A stretch of DNA of 64,000 bases from JBFMFR01 sp040752025 (GCA_040752025.1 JBFMFR010000027.1:24548-88547), one strand, 5' to 3'. Shown: positions 40,925-49,400, counted from the first letter of the stretch. The notes: generated from the letters alone by a model not told the origin. Numbers and translations are program-made.

Positions 40925-41827
40925 TTAATTGAGATGTTGCTTGAACCAGTCGATAGCTGCCACGACGGACTGGGACATCCACGGGTCCTTGTCATAGACG
41001 TCAGAATGGCTGCAATCGAGGCTCACGAACTTCTTGGGTTCCAGGGAGCGTTGGTAAACTTCACGTACCAGCGCAATTGGAACCAGATCGTGCTCCGGAT
41101 GCACGAAAAGCACCGCCGTCGGTGATGCCAGACCGATAGCAAAGTCAGGATTGTATTCGACGAACTTCTCAACGGATTCCATCGTGACGAGATTCTCGTA
41201 GTGGGGGGCAACCGTTGCCTTGGCTCTCGTGTAGAACTCGAGGGCTTCCTCCTGAGGAAACGCACACATCTCCCCAGGCTTGCCCCAGGCCTGCATGGTT
41301 GTCGCCGTCGCCCCGGTCTTGAAACGATTGCCGCGATCCTGCCCAATCTGCGCCAGGAAACCCTGAAGCCCCTCCCGACCAAAGATCATCTCAAAGGTGC
41401 GCACATTGTTGACAGCGGATGCGGTGGCGACCACCGCCTTCAAACGGCGGTCGAAGGCCGCCAGGTAGTACATGTGACCGCCGCCCAGGGAAATCCCCCA
41501 GCCTCCCATGCGGTTGGCGTCCACCTCCGGCTGCTCGGCCAGCCAGGTAATCGCATTACGGATATCCTGAAGCTGCTCGTAAGGGATGACCTGGTTGCGG
41601 GGTTTGCCGCCGCTGCCGCCCCAGAAACGGAAGTCAAAGACCAGGGTAACAAACCCAGCCGCCGCAAACCTTTCCGCGTAACCCGGCAAGGTAATCTCTT
41701 TGACAGAGGTCATCGCGCCAGCCATAACGATGGCCGGCGCCTTGGCCCCGGCCTTCAAGCCATCCGGTACATACAACCAGCCAACACAGTTTTCCCCTTG
41801 ACTACCAAAGACAATGTCGCGTCGCAT
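40925..41827 (-). CDS. Alpha/beta hydrolase (dienelactone-hydrolase-like)
   Basis: The 300-residue protein starts at ATG 41827 with GAGGAG upstream. The nucleophile elbow GWGISLGGGHMYYL (GxSxG), acid HPEHDLVPIAL and His in LDCSHSDVYDKDPW complete a plausible triad. N-terminal VFGSQGENCVGWLYVPDG is typical of S9/DLH-like hydrolases. It could hydrolyse an ester or lactone made or used by the neighbouring SnoaL and GMC proteins. The substrate is unknown. Confidence 0.92.
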   Translation of the reverse strand: MRRDIVFGSQGENCVGWLYVPDGLKAGAKAPAIVMAGAMTSVKEITLPGYAERFAAAGFVTLVFDFRFWGGSGGKPRNQVIPYEQLQDIRNAITWLAEQPEVDANRMGGWGISLGGGHMYYLAAFDRRLKAVVATASAVNNVRTFEMIFGREGLQGFLAQIGQDRGNRFKTGATATTMQAWGKPGEMCAFPQEEALEFYTRAKATVAPHYENLVTMESVEKFVEYNPDFAIGLASPTAVLFVHPEHDLVPIALVREVYQRSLEPKKFVSLDCSHSDVYDKDPWMSQSVVAAIDWFKQHLN

Positions 41828-41907
41828 CAATTTTCTCCTCGTTTACATTACAGCCATCTGGCGCATCATGGTCGCTGCGCCGGGCATCAGAGAGCGCTCG
41901 ACTGCTA

Positions 41908-42903
41908 TCAAGCGCCAGCGCTCGAACCGCCAACGCCAAGCTGCTGCATCAGACCCAGCAGATCCACGTTGTACCAGCTTTCTACCACCTGCCCCCCGGC
42001 GAAGCGCAAAATGCCGATCTCGCCCCAGGAAACTTTCTTGCCGGTGGGCGGGATGCCCATCAGCTCGCCCGTCTGCGTGCCGCTCTGCTTGAAGCGCGCC
42101 AGCACCTGGTTGCCGTCCGCCAGCAAGTCGATGATCTCAATGTGATAATCGGGCATGGCATTGCGGAACATGGAGGCGATCACCTTGACGCCCTCGCCGC
42201 CGGTTGGCAACTGCGGCGCGCTGGGACTGGTGGCCTGTGGGTGGAAGATTTCATCGGCCACTTCCAGCTTGCCCTGGTTCCACACCTCTTCGATAAAGCG
42301 CTGGAAAATCGCCTTGTTTTCTGCAGGTGAGGTGTAGCGCCCACCCGTGACGTGCGGAGGAACAGGGTCGGGGAGCTTGCCATTCGAGCCGGGCGGCGTG
42401 GGAACGACGCCCATCTGCTGCATCACGCTCAGACCGTCCCATTCCTGCCAGCGAGCGTCCATCAGTCCCTGGTTGTTGAAGCGGAAAATCGCCGTCCCGG
42501 TCCAGGTGATGCGCTTGCCGGTAGGAGGAGCGAAACCCATGAAGTTGCCCTTGTGCGTACCGCTCAAAGTGCCATACACGCCGCACAGGTTGCCTTCGGC
42601 GATCAGGTTATCGACCCGGAAGGTCAGGTTGGGCATCGAGCCGGTGAACTGGATGTACAACTGGCGGAAGGCCTCCGCCCCATTCAAGTCCTGAAAACCG
42701 GCCCCGCCATAGCTGACAAAGTCCGGGGCGAACATTTCGTCGAAGACGGCGAAATTTTGGCGGTTCGACTCGTCGTAAAGGCGCACCATGGCATCCTTCA
42801 TCTCGTTGATGCTCAACGGGTGACCTGGCGACGAACGCACGGCGGGCTTCAACTGCCCCTGCCAAATGCCTTCTGCATACGAAGCTTTCTTATCCGCGCA
42901 CAT
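41908..42903 (-). CDS. Double SnoaL-like domain protein
   Basis: The 331-residue protein holds two tandem SnoaL-like domains. Domain 1 (about 32-165) has FDEMFAPDFVSYGG and GTHKGNFMGFAPPTGKRITW. Domain 2 (about 195-322) has FIEEVWNQGKLEVADEIFHP and GTQTGELMGIPPTGKKVSW. Each ends in a 'VMQQMGVVPTP'/'LMQQLGV' tail. A Pro/Gly linker joins them. Domain 2 is closest to the single-domain neighbour at 42928-43341, so the fusion probably arose by local duplication. Confidence 0.9.
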   Translation of the reverse strand: MCADKKASYAEGIWQGQLKPAVRSSPGHPLSINEMKDAMVRLYDESNRQNFAVFDEMFAPDFVSYGGAGFQDLNGAEAFRQLYIQFTGSMPNLTFRVDNLIAEGNLCGVYGTLSGTHKGNFMGFAPPTGKRITWTGTAIFRFNNQGLMDARWQEWDGLSVMQQMGVVPTPPGSNGKLPDPVPPHVTGGRYTSPAENKAIFQRFIEEVWNQGKLEVADEIFHPQATSPSAPQLPTGGEGVKVIASMFRNAMPDYHIEIIDLLADGNQVLARFKQSGTQTGELMGIPPTGKKVSWGEIGILRFAGGQVVESWYNVDLLGLMQQLGVGGSSAGA

Positions 42904-42927
42904 GGGTGTCCTCCTGGTCCCTAAGAA

Positions 42928-43341
42928 CTACGCATTGCCATTGAGCTGGTTGATCATGCTGAGCATATCGACCTCGTACCAGCTCTCGACGATCTTGCCA
43001 TTCTGGATGCGCAGCACACCGATTTCGGTCCAGGTGGCCTTGCGCCCGCTGGGCTGCATGCCCATCAGGGGCGCACCGGAGTGCGTGCCGCTCTGCGTGA
43101 AGCGCCCGACAACCTTTTCCTCATCGGATAAGAGCATGTCGATATCCATGTGATAATCGGGCATAGCCTCGCGAAACATACGCGCCAGCATCTTGACGGA
43201 TTCGGGCCCGGGGGGCAAATCCGGCGCGCTCGGGCTGGTGTGCTCGGGGGCGAACAGCTCGTCCGCCGTCTCCATCTTGCCCTGGTTCCAAACCTCTTCG
43301 ATCATGCGCTGCATGATCACTTTGTTGTGTTCGATTGACAT
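42928..43341 (-). CDS. SnoaL-like ester cyclase family protein
   Basis: The 137-residue single-domain protein has MIEEVWNQGKMETADELFAP, AMPDYHMDIDMLLSDEEKVV and GTHSGAPLMGMQPSGRKATW. It closely parallels domain 2 of the upstream double-SnoaL protein. A putative active-site Asp/His pair is embedded in PDYHMDID. A palindromic REP element lies upstream (43381-43405). Confidence 0.9.
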   Translation of the reverse strand: MSIEHNKVIMQRMIEEVWNQGKMETADELFAPEHTSPSAPDLPPGPESVKMLARMFREAMPDYHMDIDMLLSDEEKVVGRFTQSGTHSGAPLMGMQPSGRKATWTEIGVLRIQNGKIVESWYEVDMLSMINQLNGNA

Positions 43342-43380
43342 TCCTGACTCTCCTGTAGGGCGGGTTGATGCCCGCCGGAA

Positions 43381-43405
43381 GGGCGGGTCTGAGACCCGCC
43401 CCTAC
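43381..43405. repeat. REP-like palindrome GGGCGGGTCT/AGACCCGCCC
   Basis: Perfect 10-bp arms around one G lie between the FHA-SnoaL stop and the next SnoaL gene. Related copies lie at 45118-45146 and 46095-46123. After two of them the sequence ATAATTGTTAATG is shared. Confidence 0.85.
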
Positions 43406-43412
43406 ATAATTG

Positions 43413-44681
43413 TTAATGACTGGGTGGGGTGACCACGGGCGAGCGCGACCAGAACTGGTCGTACTCGGTGGTGCCATCGCCGAAGATAGCGCCCTTGCCG
43501 GCAACAACTTTGCCGTCTTGCCAGCGCAATACGTGCGCCACTTCGATGTCCATGGTCTTATCGGGCTGGTCGGCACGCTGACCGCGGTTGCGGGTGAGGT
43601 CCACGGAGTATTCGCCGGTCACCAACACCTTGCCAGCGATCGGCTCCATGTTGAAGCTGTGACCTGAAAGCTCGCCAACCTGCCCCATGAAGGCCAGGAA
43701 TTCATCCAGGCCGTAGTACCAACCGGACAGCTCGTTGTGTCCCGGAACCTGCCAGACCATATCCTGGGCCCAGTACTGTCGAACGCGGTTGATATCGCCG
43801 GAGGCCAGGGCGCCATAGGCTGCCAAAACGTGCTCGGGTGTGACTGCCGCTTCGATTTCCACGGATGCGCCGGCCTGTTGCTCGGGACCCGGGATGGCGC
43901 CCATCTGCTGCATCATGCCAAGCATGTTGAGCTCGCCCCAGCCCTCGGTGATCTTTCCGTTGATCACCCGGTCGATGCCGATAGAAGTCACCTCGACCTT
44001 CTTGCCGCTGGCCGGGATGCCATAGAACTCTCCCTGGTGAGTGCCGCGGAAGGTCATGCGGATGGCCGACAGATCACCTTCAGTGATGATATCGTCCATG
44101 GTCATGTGACCGTCTGGGAAAGCGGCGTGCCAGATGCGCACCATGCCGGCGACGCCATCCGGGCCCTGCTTGATGTCCTGTCCGCCAGCGCCGTGGGCGG
44201 TGAACTCGGCATCCACCAGCTCCTGGGTGATGGCGTAGTTCTTCTGGTTCCACAACTGCTCGAACCAGCGCTCGAACAATACCCGGTGTTCCTCGGCTTT
44301 CGAAGCAGACTGCTTAGCCGTGCCCAGACGGACGGTGCGATTACCGCCCAACACCATCGTGGCAGGCGCGCCGGACTGCGGCATTTGGAAAATCAGCTCT
44401 ACTTCCTCACCGAAGGCAATCGTATCGCCTGATTGCAAGATGGCCTGATTCTGGACACGGCTGCCATTCACAAACGTGCCATTGGTAGAAGCCAGGTCTT
44501 CCAACACCCAGGTGCCGTTTTGGGAAACCAGGCGAGCGTGACGGCGCGACAGCGCCCGGTCATCGATCGCGATCGAATTGGACTCATCCCGACCCAGGGA
44601 GATATTATCCCCTTCCAGTTCGAAGACCTGGCCAGGATTGGGCCCTTTCTGCATTACTATCTGAAATGATTGCGAAGCCAT
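43413..44681 (-). CDS. FHA domain fused to two SnoaL-like domains
   Basis: The 422-residue protein begins with an FHA domain (about 18-98): FELEGDNISLGRDESNSIAI, LSRRHARLV and LASTNGTFVNGSRV, including the phosphothreonine-binding R, S, H and N residues. SnoaL domain 1 (about 130-265) has RIWHAAFPDGHMTMDDII and GTHQGEFYGIPASGKKVEV. SnoaL domain 2 (about 285-422) has YWAQDMVWQVPGHNELSGWY and ends SRSPVVTPPSH. FHA domains read Thr-phosphorylated partners, so this ties the SnoaL array to Ser/Thr kinase signalling. The last domain is a close paralogue of 45155-45607. Confidence 0.92.
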   Translation of the reverse strand: MASQSFQIVMQKGPNPGQVFELEGDNISLGRDESNSIAIDDRALSRRHARLVSQNGTWVLEDLASTNGTFVNGSRVQNQAILQSGDTIAFGEEVELIFQMPQSGAPATMVLGGNRTVRLGTAKQSASKAEEHRVLFERWFEQLWNQKNYAITQELVDAEFTAHGAGGQDIKQGPDGVAGMVRIWHAAFPDGHMTMDDIITEGDLSAIRMTFRGTHQGEFYGIPASGKKVEVTSIGIDRVINGKITEGWGELNMLGMMQQMGAIPGPEQQAGASVEIEAAVTPEHVLAAYGALASGDINRVRQYWAQDMVWQVPGHNELSGWYYGLDEFLAFMGQVGELSGHSFNMEPIAGKVLVTGEYSVDLTRNRGQRADQPDKTMDIEVAHVLRWQDGKVVAGKGAIFGDGTTEYDQFWSRSPVVTPPSH

Positions 44682-44703
44682 TCACTTCCTCCTGATCTAT
44701 GGG

Positions 44704-44737
44704 AGAAATCGGATTTTCGGTAAAAAACCCGATTTCT
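44704..44737. repeat. Hairpin repeat AGAAATCGGATTTT, copy 2
   Basis: AGAAATCGG/CCGATTTCT arms with an inner ATTTT/AAAAA pairing lie between the tautomerase and FHA genes. The left arm is identical to that at 29835-29848. Confidence 0.75.
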
Positions 44738-44740
44738 GGC

Positions 44741-45100
44741 TTAGCTGCCTTCCCAGATCTTCTGGGCGTTGGCATTCTTGCCGTCTGTATCCGCGGCTTG
44801 CTGGGCAGTAGCCTGCTGAGAGGCAGCCTGCTGCTCCACGAAGTTGCGCATGATGTCGTTAGAGACCTGGTGCATACCTGCATACTCAGGGCCGTACAGG
44901 AAAGGCAGGTCGGGCAGCGGTTTGCCGGCGATCGACCACTCGTAGAGCGGCGTTTCCTGGATGATGCAATAGGTATAAGGGCGGGCAACTTCCCCAACTA
45001 CACTGATAAAAGTATCGGTCATCTTCTGAAGTAGTTCGCGCTTCTGCTCAGGGCTGGTCAATACAACACCCTGGATGGCCTGGATCGTGATAATAGGCAT
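44741..45100 (-). CDS. 4-oxalocrotonate tautomerase-like protein with C-terminal tail
   Basis: The 119-residue protein starts MPIITIQAIQGVVLTSPEQK, so Pro2 becomes the catalytic N-terminal proline after Met removal. LLQKMTDTFISVVGEVARPY and YCIIQETP follow the 4-OT fold. The usual 62-80 residues are extended by a roughly 45-residue Gln/Ala-rich tail (NFVEQQAASQQATAQQAADT). Tautomerases act on enol/keto substrates, fitting an enzyme set with SnoaL, GMC and ThDP proteins. Confidence 0.88.
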   Translation of the reverse strand: MPIITIQAIQGVVLTSPEQKRELLQKMTDTFISVVGEVARPYTYCIIQETPLYEWSIAGKPLPDLPFLYGPEYAGMHQVSNDIMRNFVEQQAASQQATAQQAADTDGKNANAQKIWEGS

Positions 45101-45117
45101 GAGATTTCTCCTTCGTT

Positions 45118-45146
45118 GTAGGGGCGGGTCTGAGACCCGCCCCTAC
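45118..45146. repeat. REP-like palindrome GTAGGGGCGGGTCT, full copy
   Basis: 14-bp perfect arms with a single G centre lie between the SnoaL gene at 45155 and the tautomerase gene. Confidence 0.88.
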
Positions 45147-45154
45147 CATAATTG

Positions 45155-45607
45155 TTAATGGCTGGGCGGGGTAACCACCGGCGAGCGCGACCAGAACTGG
45201 TTGTACTCGGTGGCGCCGTCACCAAAGATGGCGCCTTTTCCGGCAATGACTCTACCGTCACGCCAGCGAAGTACGTGAACCACCTCAATATCCATGGTCT
45301 TCTCTGTATCCCCGGCGCGGTGGCCGCGGTTGCGGGTCAGGTCAGCGGAGTATTCACCGGTGACGATTACTTCACCAGCAATCGACTCCATATTGAAGCT
45401 GTTACCGGAAAGCTCACCAACCTTACCCATGAAGGCCAGGAATTCATTCAGGCCGTGATACCAGCCGGAAAGACGGTTGTGCCCCGGCACTTGCCAGACC
45501 ATATCTTCATCCCAGTACTGCCGGACGCGTTCAACATCACCAGATGCCAACGCACCGTAGGCTTCCTTCACGTGTTCGGGTGTAATGACTGCTTGTACCT
45601 TGGGCAT
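45155..45607 (-). CDS. SnoaL-like protein, paralogue of FHA-fusion C-terminal domain
   Basis: The 150-residue protein starts at ATG 45607 (MPKVQAVITPEHVKEAYGAL). It is nearly collinear with residues about 280-422 of the FHA fusion (YWDEDMVWQVPGHNRLSGWY; end SRSPVVTPPSH) and even shares the DNA following the stop. This shows a recent segmental duplication. It is a single NTF2-fold domain with LRWRDGRVIAGKGAIFGD. Confidence 0.9.
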   Translation of the reverse strand: MPKVQAVITPEHVKEAYGALASGDVERVRQYWDEDMVWQVPGHNRLSGWYHGLNEFLAFMGKVGELSGNSFNMESIAGEVIVTGEYSADLTRNRGHRAGDTEKTMDIEVVHVLRWRDGRVIAGKGAIFGDGATEYNQFWSRSPVVTPPSH

Positions 45608-45617
45608 GGCGGTTTTC

Positions 45618-46040
45618 CTATTCAGCCAGGCGGGCTGGAATACCCTTGAGATTGAACATCGACCACATATAGCGATCGACGGTGTGCTGGTCGCCGGTAT
45701 GGACGCGCACGTCGAAGATCTTGCCGTCCTTGATGCCGTACGAAGTGCAGGTTGGGAATATGAACTCTTCGTCCCCAATCTTGCCGTGCCCGGTGTGCTT
45801 TTCGACCACGGTGCCATCATCCAGGACGCCGAAGTGCACGTTGTCGACGGTAATGCCAGCCTTGAACAGTGCGCCGAAGAAAGCGATGACCGCATCCACG
45901 CCTTCCATGCGCCCGGAAAGCGGGTGATGGCCCGGCATGGTCCAGCTCATATTGGGGTGGAAGACCTCTTTCTTGATCGTCTCCATGTCGCCCTTGCCGA
46001 ACAGATCGTACATGCGAAAAACTAACTGCGTGTTGTCCAT
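45618..46040 (-). CDS. SnoaL-like / NTF2-fold protein
   Basis: The 140-residue protein starts at ATG 46040 (MDNTQLVFRMYDLFGKGDME). TIKKEVFHPNMSWTMPGHHP, then LSGRMEGVDAVIAFF, then VHFGVLDDGTVVEKHTGHG are typical of the fold. A longer upstream frame is rejected because it runs through a REP element. The gap to the next gene is 10 nt. Confidence 0.88.
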   Translation of the reverse strand: MDNTQLVFRMYDLFGKGDMETIKKEVFHPNMSWTMPGHHPLSGRMEGVDAVIAFFGALFKAGITVDNVHFGVLDDGTVVEKHTGHGKIGDEEFIFPTCTSYGIKDGKIFDVRVHTGDQHTVDRYMWSMFNLKGIPARLAE

Positions 46041-46094
46041 CTCAAAATCTCCTTTGGTCGTTAAAAAAATGTGTGATTCATAGGGCCCGTGGTA

Positions 46095-46123
46095 GTAGGG
46101 ACGGGCCTGAGACCCGCCCCTAC
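46095..46123. repeat. REP-like palindrome, variant copy
   Basis: GTAGGGACGGGCCT/AGACCCGCCCCTAC has imperfect 14-nt arms. An outer CCCGTGGTAG/CTACCACGGG pairing extends it. It lies between two SnoaL genes. Confidence 0.8.
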
Positions 46124-46137
46124 CACGGGACCGGCTC

Positions 46138-46584
46138 CTACAACCGGGCAAAGCCCGGGGCGTACTTGAACGGTTCAACGGTGGCGTTGTAGGCCACAAT
46201 CTCCAGGCCGTAGGCGTTCTTGGTAGAACGGCGCACAGTCCAGCGCTGGGTGGCGTCCATCGAGACGCGCTTGCTCTTGGCCTCCGGGGCGACCCACCAG
46301 CTAGCCTGCCAGCCTACAACGATATCCACCACGGCTTCATCGCCGTTGATCCTGGCATCGACCGTCTGGACGTAGTGGTTCTCGTCAAAGAACAGGTTGG
46401 TCACGCGGTCGTACCATTTCTTGAACGAGGCCTTGTCGCGGATGTCGCCATCCGGGAACTGCACGTTCAGGCCCTCGTCGGCCAGGAACTTGTAGGCATC
46501 TTCAAATGGGATGTGGAAATCCAAAGCCTGGTACCAGGCTGCTACAAAAGTCTTGATTTGATCCGAAGTGATCGGCGAACTCAT
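46138..46584 (-). CDS. SnoaL-like / NTF2-fold protein
   Basis: The 148-residue protein starts at ATG 46584 (MSSPITSDQIKTFVAAWYQA). FEDAYKFLADEGLNVQFPDG and GDEAVVDIVVGWQASWWVAP suggest the NTF2 fold. It is the most diverged of the SnoaL series and lacks the 'MMQQMG' tail. It is first after the ThDP enzyme, 37 nt away. Confidence 0.82.
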   Translation of the reverse strand: MSSPITSDQIKTFVAAWYQALDFHIPFEDAYKFLADEGLNVQFPDGDIRDKASFKKWYDRVTNLFFDENHYVQTVDARINGDEAVVDIVVGWQASWWVAPEAKSKRVSMDATQRWTVRRSTKNAYGLEIVAYNATVEPFKYAPGFARL

Positions 46585-46621
46585 AAAAACCTCCATAAGT
46601 GAAGCGACAAACGATGACTCT

Positions 46622-48322
46622 TTATTGTCCACAGGTATTTCCGACGCGATCCGGGTGCGTATCGCTCTCCAGCACCAGGTCGATCAGGAAGGGGCCGGGA
46701 TGCGCCAGCATCTGCTGGATCGCCGGGCCGACCTGGCTGGGCTTCTCGACGCGCAGGCCAGCCACGCCCATGCTGTGGGCCATTTCCACGAAATTGAGCG
46801 GCGGGTGCGACAGGTCGAAGCTGAGCGGGTAATCGTGCTTGGGAATGCCCTGCTCCTGCCAGTACTGGTCGATATTGAGCTGCAGCAGGCGGTAAGAAGC
46901 GTTGTTGCACACCACAAACTTGGCGTTGGTGTTGTGCCGTGCGGCCGTCCACAAAGCCTGGATGGTGTACATCGAGCCGCCATCGCCGGTGAAGCCGATC
47001 ACCAGCTTGTCCGGGTTGGCGATCTTGGCGCCGATGGCGCCCGGGATGCCCACACCCAGCGAACCGCCGCGGGTCAGGAAGTAGTGTCCGGCTTTGGTCG
47101 GCGGCGCATAGCGCACTACCGCCGGCGAGGAAGTCAGGGCCTCATCGAAGATGACCACATCCTCAGGCAGTTGGGGAGCCAGCTCTTCCATAAAGCGAGC
47201 AATCTTCAGCGGGACATCGTCGCGCTGCGCCTTGTCCTTTTCGAGGGCGGCGGCGCGGCGGGCCTGGGTAGCCTGACCGATCTCGCTGCGGCGCTTTTCG
47301 GCCGCAGCCTTGTGCGCCGGCGACATACTGGCTTCCAGGACTTTCGCCAAAGCCGCTAAACTCAGCTTGGGATCGGCCACCACACCCAGCGTCACCGGGT
47401 GGTTCTTGGCAATCTCGTAGGCGTTCAGGTCGAAGTGCACCGTCTTGGCCCCGGGGGCAAAAATATCGCCCAGCTCGGGGAAAACTTCCGGCAGCATGTA
47501 CGTACCCACGACCAGGTTGGCGTCGCCCTTGGAGGTAATCGGCAGGCTGTTCTTGCCGAACATGTGCCCGGTCATACCCTGGTAAAGCGGGTGATCGTAG
47601 CGGATGTTCAGCTCGCCAGCGTCGGCTTCCCACACTTCTGCCCCCAGCAGTTCAGCGACGCGCTCCAGTTCAGCCTGAGCGCCGGAATAGGCCACGCCAT
47701 CCCCGGCGAAAATCATCGGCTTGCGGGCTGCCGCCAGCATCTCGGCCGCCTGGCGCAGCGTGCCCTCGTCGGGCAGCACGCGCGTGGAGGGGATGGATGT
47801 CGGGTAAACTTCCTCGGACACAGGCGCATCCAGGATATCCGCCGGCAAACACACGTACACCGGGCCCATCGGCGGGGTGGCGGCGATCTTGATCGCCCTG
47901 CGCAGCACGCGCAGCAGCGAAGACGGATCCAGCACCATGGTGGACCACTTGGTCACCGGCTCCATGATCGCCACCAGGTCGGCAGCCATCTGGGCGTCCA
48001 GATTCATATACTTGAGGCCGGCGTCTGCGCCGATCACCACCAACGGAGCGTGGCCGCGCATGGCCTGGTACAGCGCCCCCACGGCGTTGCCGATGCCCGG
48101 CGCGCTGTGCAGTTGCACCAGAGTCGGCTTCTGGGTAGCCCGGGCGTAACCATCAGCGGTCATGACCGCCACCGATTCTTGCAGGGTGAGGATGTACTTC
48201 ATCTGCGGGTAATCCCGCAGGGCATCCAGAAAGCCCTGCTCGACCGTGCCCGGGTTGCCAAACATATAGTTCATGCCATCCGCCAGGAATTGCTCGAGGA
48301 TGGCAAAGCGTCCTGTTTTCAT
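46622..48322 (-). CDS. ThDP-dependent enzyme (benzoylformate decarboxylase / acetolactate synthase-like)
   Basis: The 566-residue protein starts at ATG 48322 (MKTGRFAILEQFLADGMNYM); an in-frame ATG at 48343 is possible. The three ThDP modules are clear: PYR domain with GNPGTVEQGFLDAL (catalytic Glu), central domain with KPMIFAGDGVAYSGAQAELE, and PP domain with GFTGDGGSMYTIQALWTAAR and the ThDP-Mg GDG...NN (VCNNASYRLLQ). It is closest in pattern to 2-oxoacid decarboxylases. Genes for SnoaL, GMC, tautomerase and DJ-1 proteins around it suggest a joint pathway. The substrate is unknown. Confidence 0.94.
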   Translation of the reverse strand: MKTGRFAILEQFLADGMNYMFGNPGTVEQGFLDALRDYPQMKYILTLQESVAVMTADGYARATQKPTLVQLHSAPGIGNAVGALYQAMRGHAPLVVIGADAGLKYMNLDAQMAADLVAIMEPVTKWSTMVLDPSSLLRVLRRAIKIAATPPMGPVYVCLPADILDAPVSEEVYPTSIPSTRVLPDEGTLRQAAEMLAAARKPMIFAGDGVAYSGAQAELERVAELLGAEVWEADAGELNIRYDHPLYQGMTGHMFGKNSLPITSKGDANLVVGTYMLPEVFPELGDIFAPGAKTVHFDLNAYEIAKNHPVTLGVVADPKLSLAALAKVLEASMSPAHKAAAEKRRSEIGQATQARRAAALEKDKAQRDDVPLKIARFMEELAPQLPEDVVIFDEALTSSPAVVRYAPPTKAGHYFLTRGGSLGVGIPGAIGAKIANPDKLVIGFTGDGGSMYTIQALWTAARHNTNAKFVVCNNASYRLLQLNIDQYWQEQGIPKHDYPLSFDLSHPPLNFVEMAHSMGVAGLRVEKPSQVGPAIQQMLAHPGPFLIDLVLESDTHPDRVGNTCGQ

Positions 48323-48349
48323 AGTGTTATTTACCCCGCTCATCCAGAT

Positions 48350-49174
48350 CTACCAGCCGTAACGGCGCAGCCCGTTTTCCAGCGCTTCGATCATCAGCTC
48401 ACCCACCAGGCGCGAGTCCTGGGTCGAGCGGCCGGTCAGGAAGGGGTAATCCAGGATCGTCGAAATCGTGCGGCCAACGCCGCCGTGATACTGCCCATCT
48501 GGGCCAACTGCGTCGCGCAGGATGAACTCCAGGGGGTAGAAAGGAGGCCCAAAGTTCTTGGCTCCGGTGGGCAAAAAGCCCGTGCCGTCCTTGTAATCGT
48601 ACTCCAGGGCGTGCCCGGTGACGTGCTTGCCCCAGATGATGCTCTTGCGCTCGCTCCAATCGCGGGCGAAAGCCAGGCAGGTCACGCAGTAGCACTCCGC
48701 TGCAACCAGCTTGCCCTGCGCCAGGAAGCCCAGAATGACATCGTGCAGGCGCTGGTTGTTGACCATGTCCACCATCGGGCCACTGCCGCCCGGCAGCAGC
48801 AAGGCGTCGTACTGTTCCAGGTCCTTCCAGGCCTCGTCGCGGGCGTTGTAGTAAGCTTCCAACGCATGGCCGAAGTTCTGCGAATTGAAATAAGGTCGCT
48901 CGGGGAACCATTCCGACAGATTGATGGGATTATCCAGGCGTGAGGAAGCGTCGATCTCGCGGCTCTTGGCAGCGTAGTACGCATCCGTGACGATTTTGTC
49001 CAGCGGCGGGTCCAGGTAGCCCTCTTCCATGCTGGGAGGCAGCGCGTGGGCGCGCTTGCCTTTGGGGGTCATGAAGACGGTCTCATATCCATGAGCGTCC
49101 AGGACTTCGAGCGGGCCAACTAACTCTTCGCCCCAATAGCCCCATTCAGACAGGCAACACAAAATCTTTTTCAT
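48350..49174 (-). CDS. DJ-1/PfpI-family protein, long form
   Basis: The 274-residue protein has KKILCCLSEWGYWGEELVGP at the N-terminus, then YDALLLPGGSGPMVDMVNNQ and the nucleophile region GKLVAAECYCVTCLAFARDW (Cys). It is about 80 residues longer than usual because of an insertion (IVTDAYYAAKSREIDASSRL, then WFPERPYFNSQNFG). It is the first gene of the long minus-strand run. A promoter lies at 49371-49399, leaving about 190 nt of leader. Confidence 0.9.
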   Translation of the reverse strand: MKKILCCLSEWGYWGEELVGPLEVLDAHGYETVFMTPKGKRAHALPPSMEEGYLDPPLDKIVTDAYYAAKSREIDASSRLDNPINLSEWFPERPYFNSQNFGHALEAYYNARDEAWKDLEQYDALLLPGGSGPMVDMVNNQRLHDVILGFLAQGKLVAAECYCVTCLAFARDWSERKSIIWGKHVTGHALEYDYKDGTGFLPTGAKNFGPPFYPLEFILRDAVGPDGQYHGGVGRTISTILDYPFLTGRSTQDSRLVGELMIEALENGLRRYGW

Positions 49175-49370
49175 GATTCGAACACCTCCAAAAACGTATA
49201 AAATGAGCGGAGGCGAGGTGAATTCAGCGGAAAAACGAAAACACGCCCGCCCCGGTATAGCAGATCAGTTGTTCATGCAATCAATTTGGATTACACACGT
49301 ATTGTTTTTTAGATAAGCCCCCTGGCCGTATATTTAAGATAAATATGATTATTATTATCTGATTAGCGTC

Positions 49371-49399
49371 ATTCTATCACCCACCTGACAACAAGTCAA
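49371..49399 (-). promoter_or_regulatory. Promoter of the 49.2-30.6 kb directon
   Basis: TTGACT (49394-49399), 17 nt, then TAGAAT (49371-49376) on the minus strand. The start is predicted at about 49364, leaving a leader of about 190 nt. Confidence 0.75.
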
Positions 49400-49400
49400 T

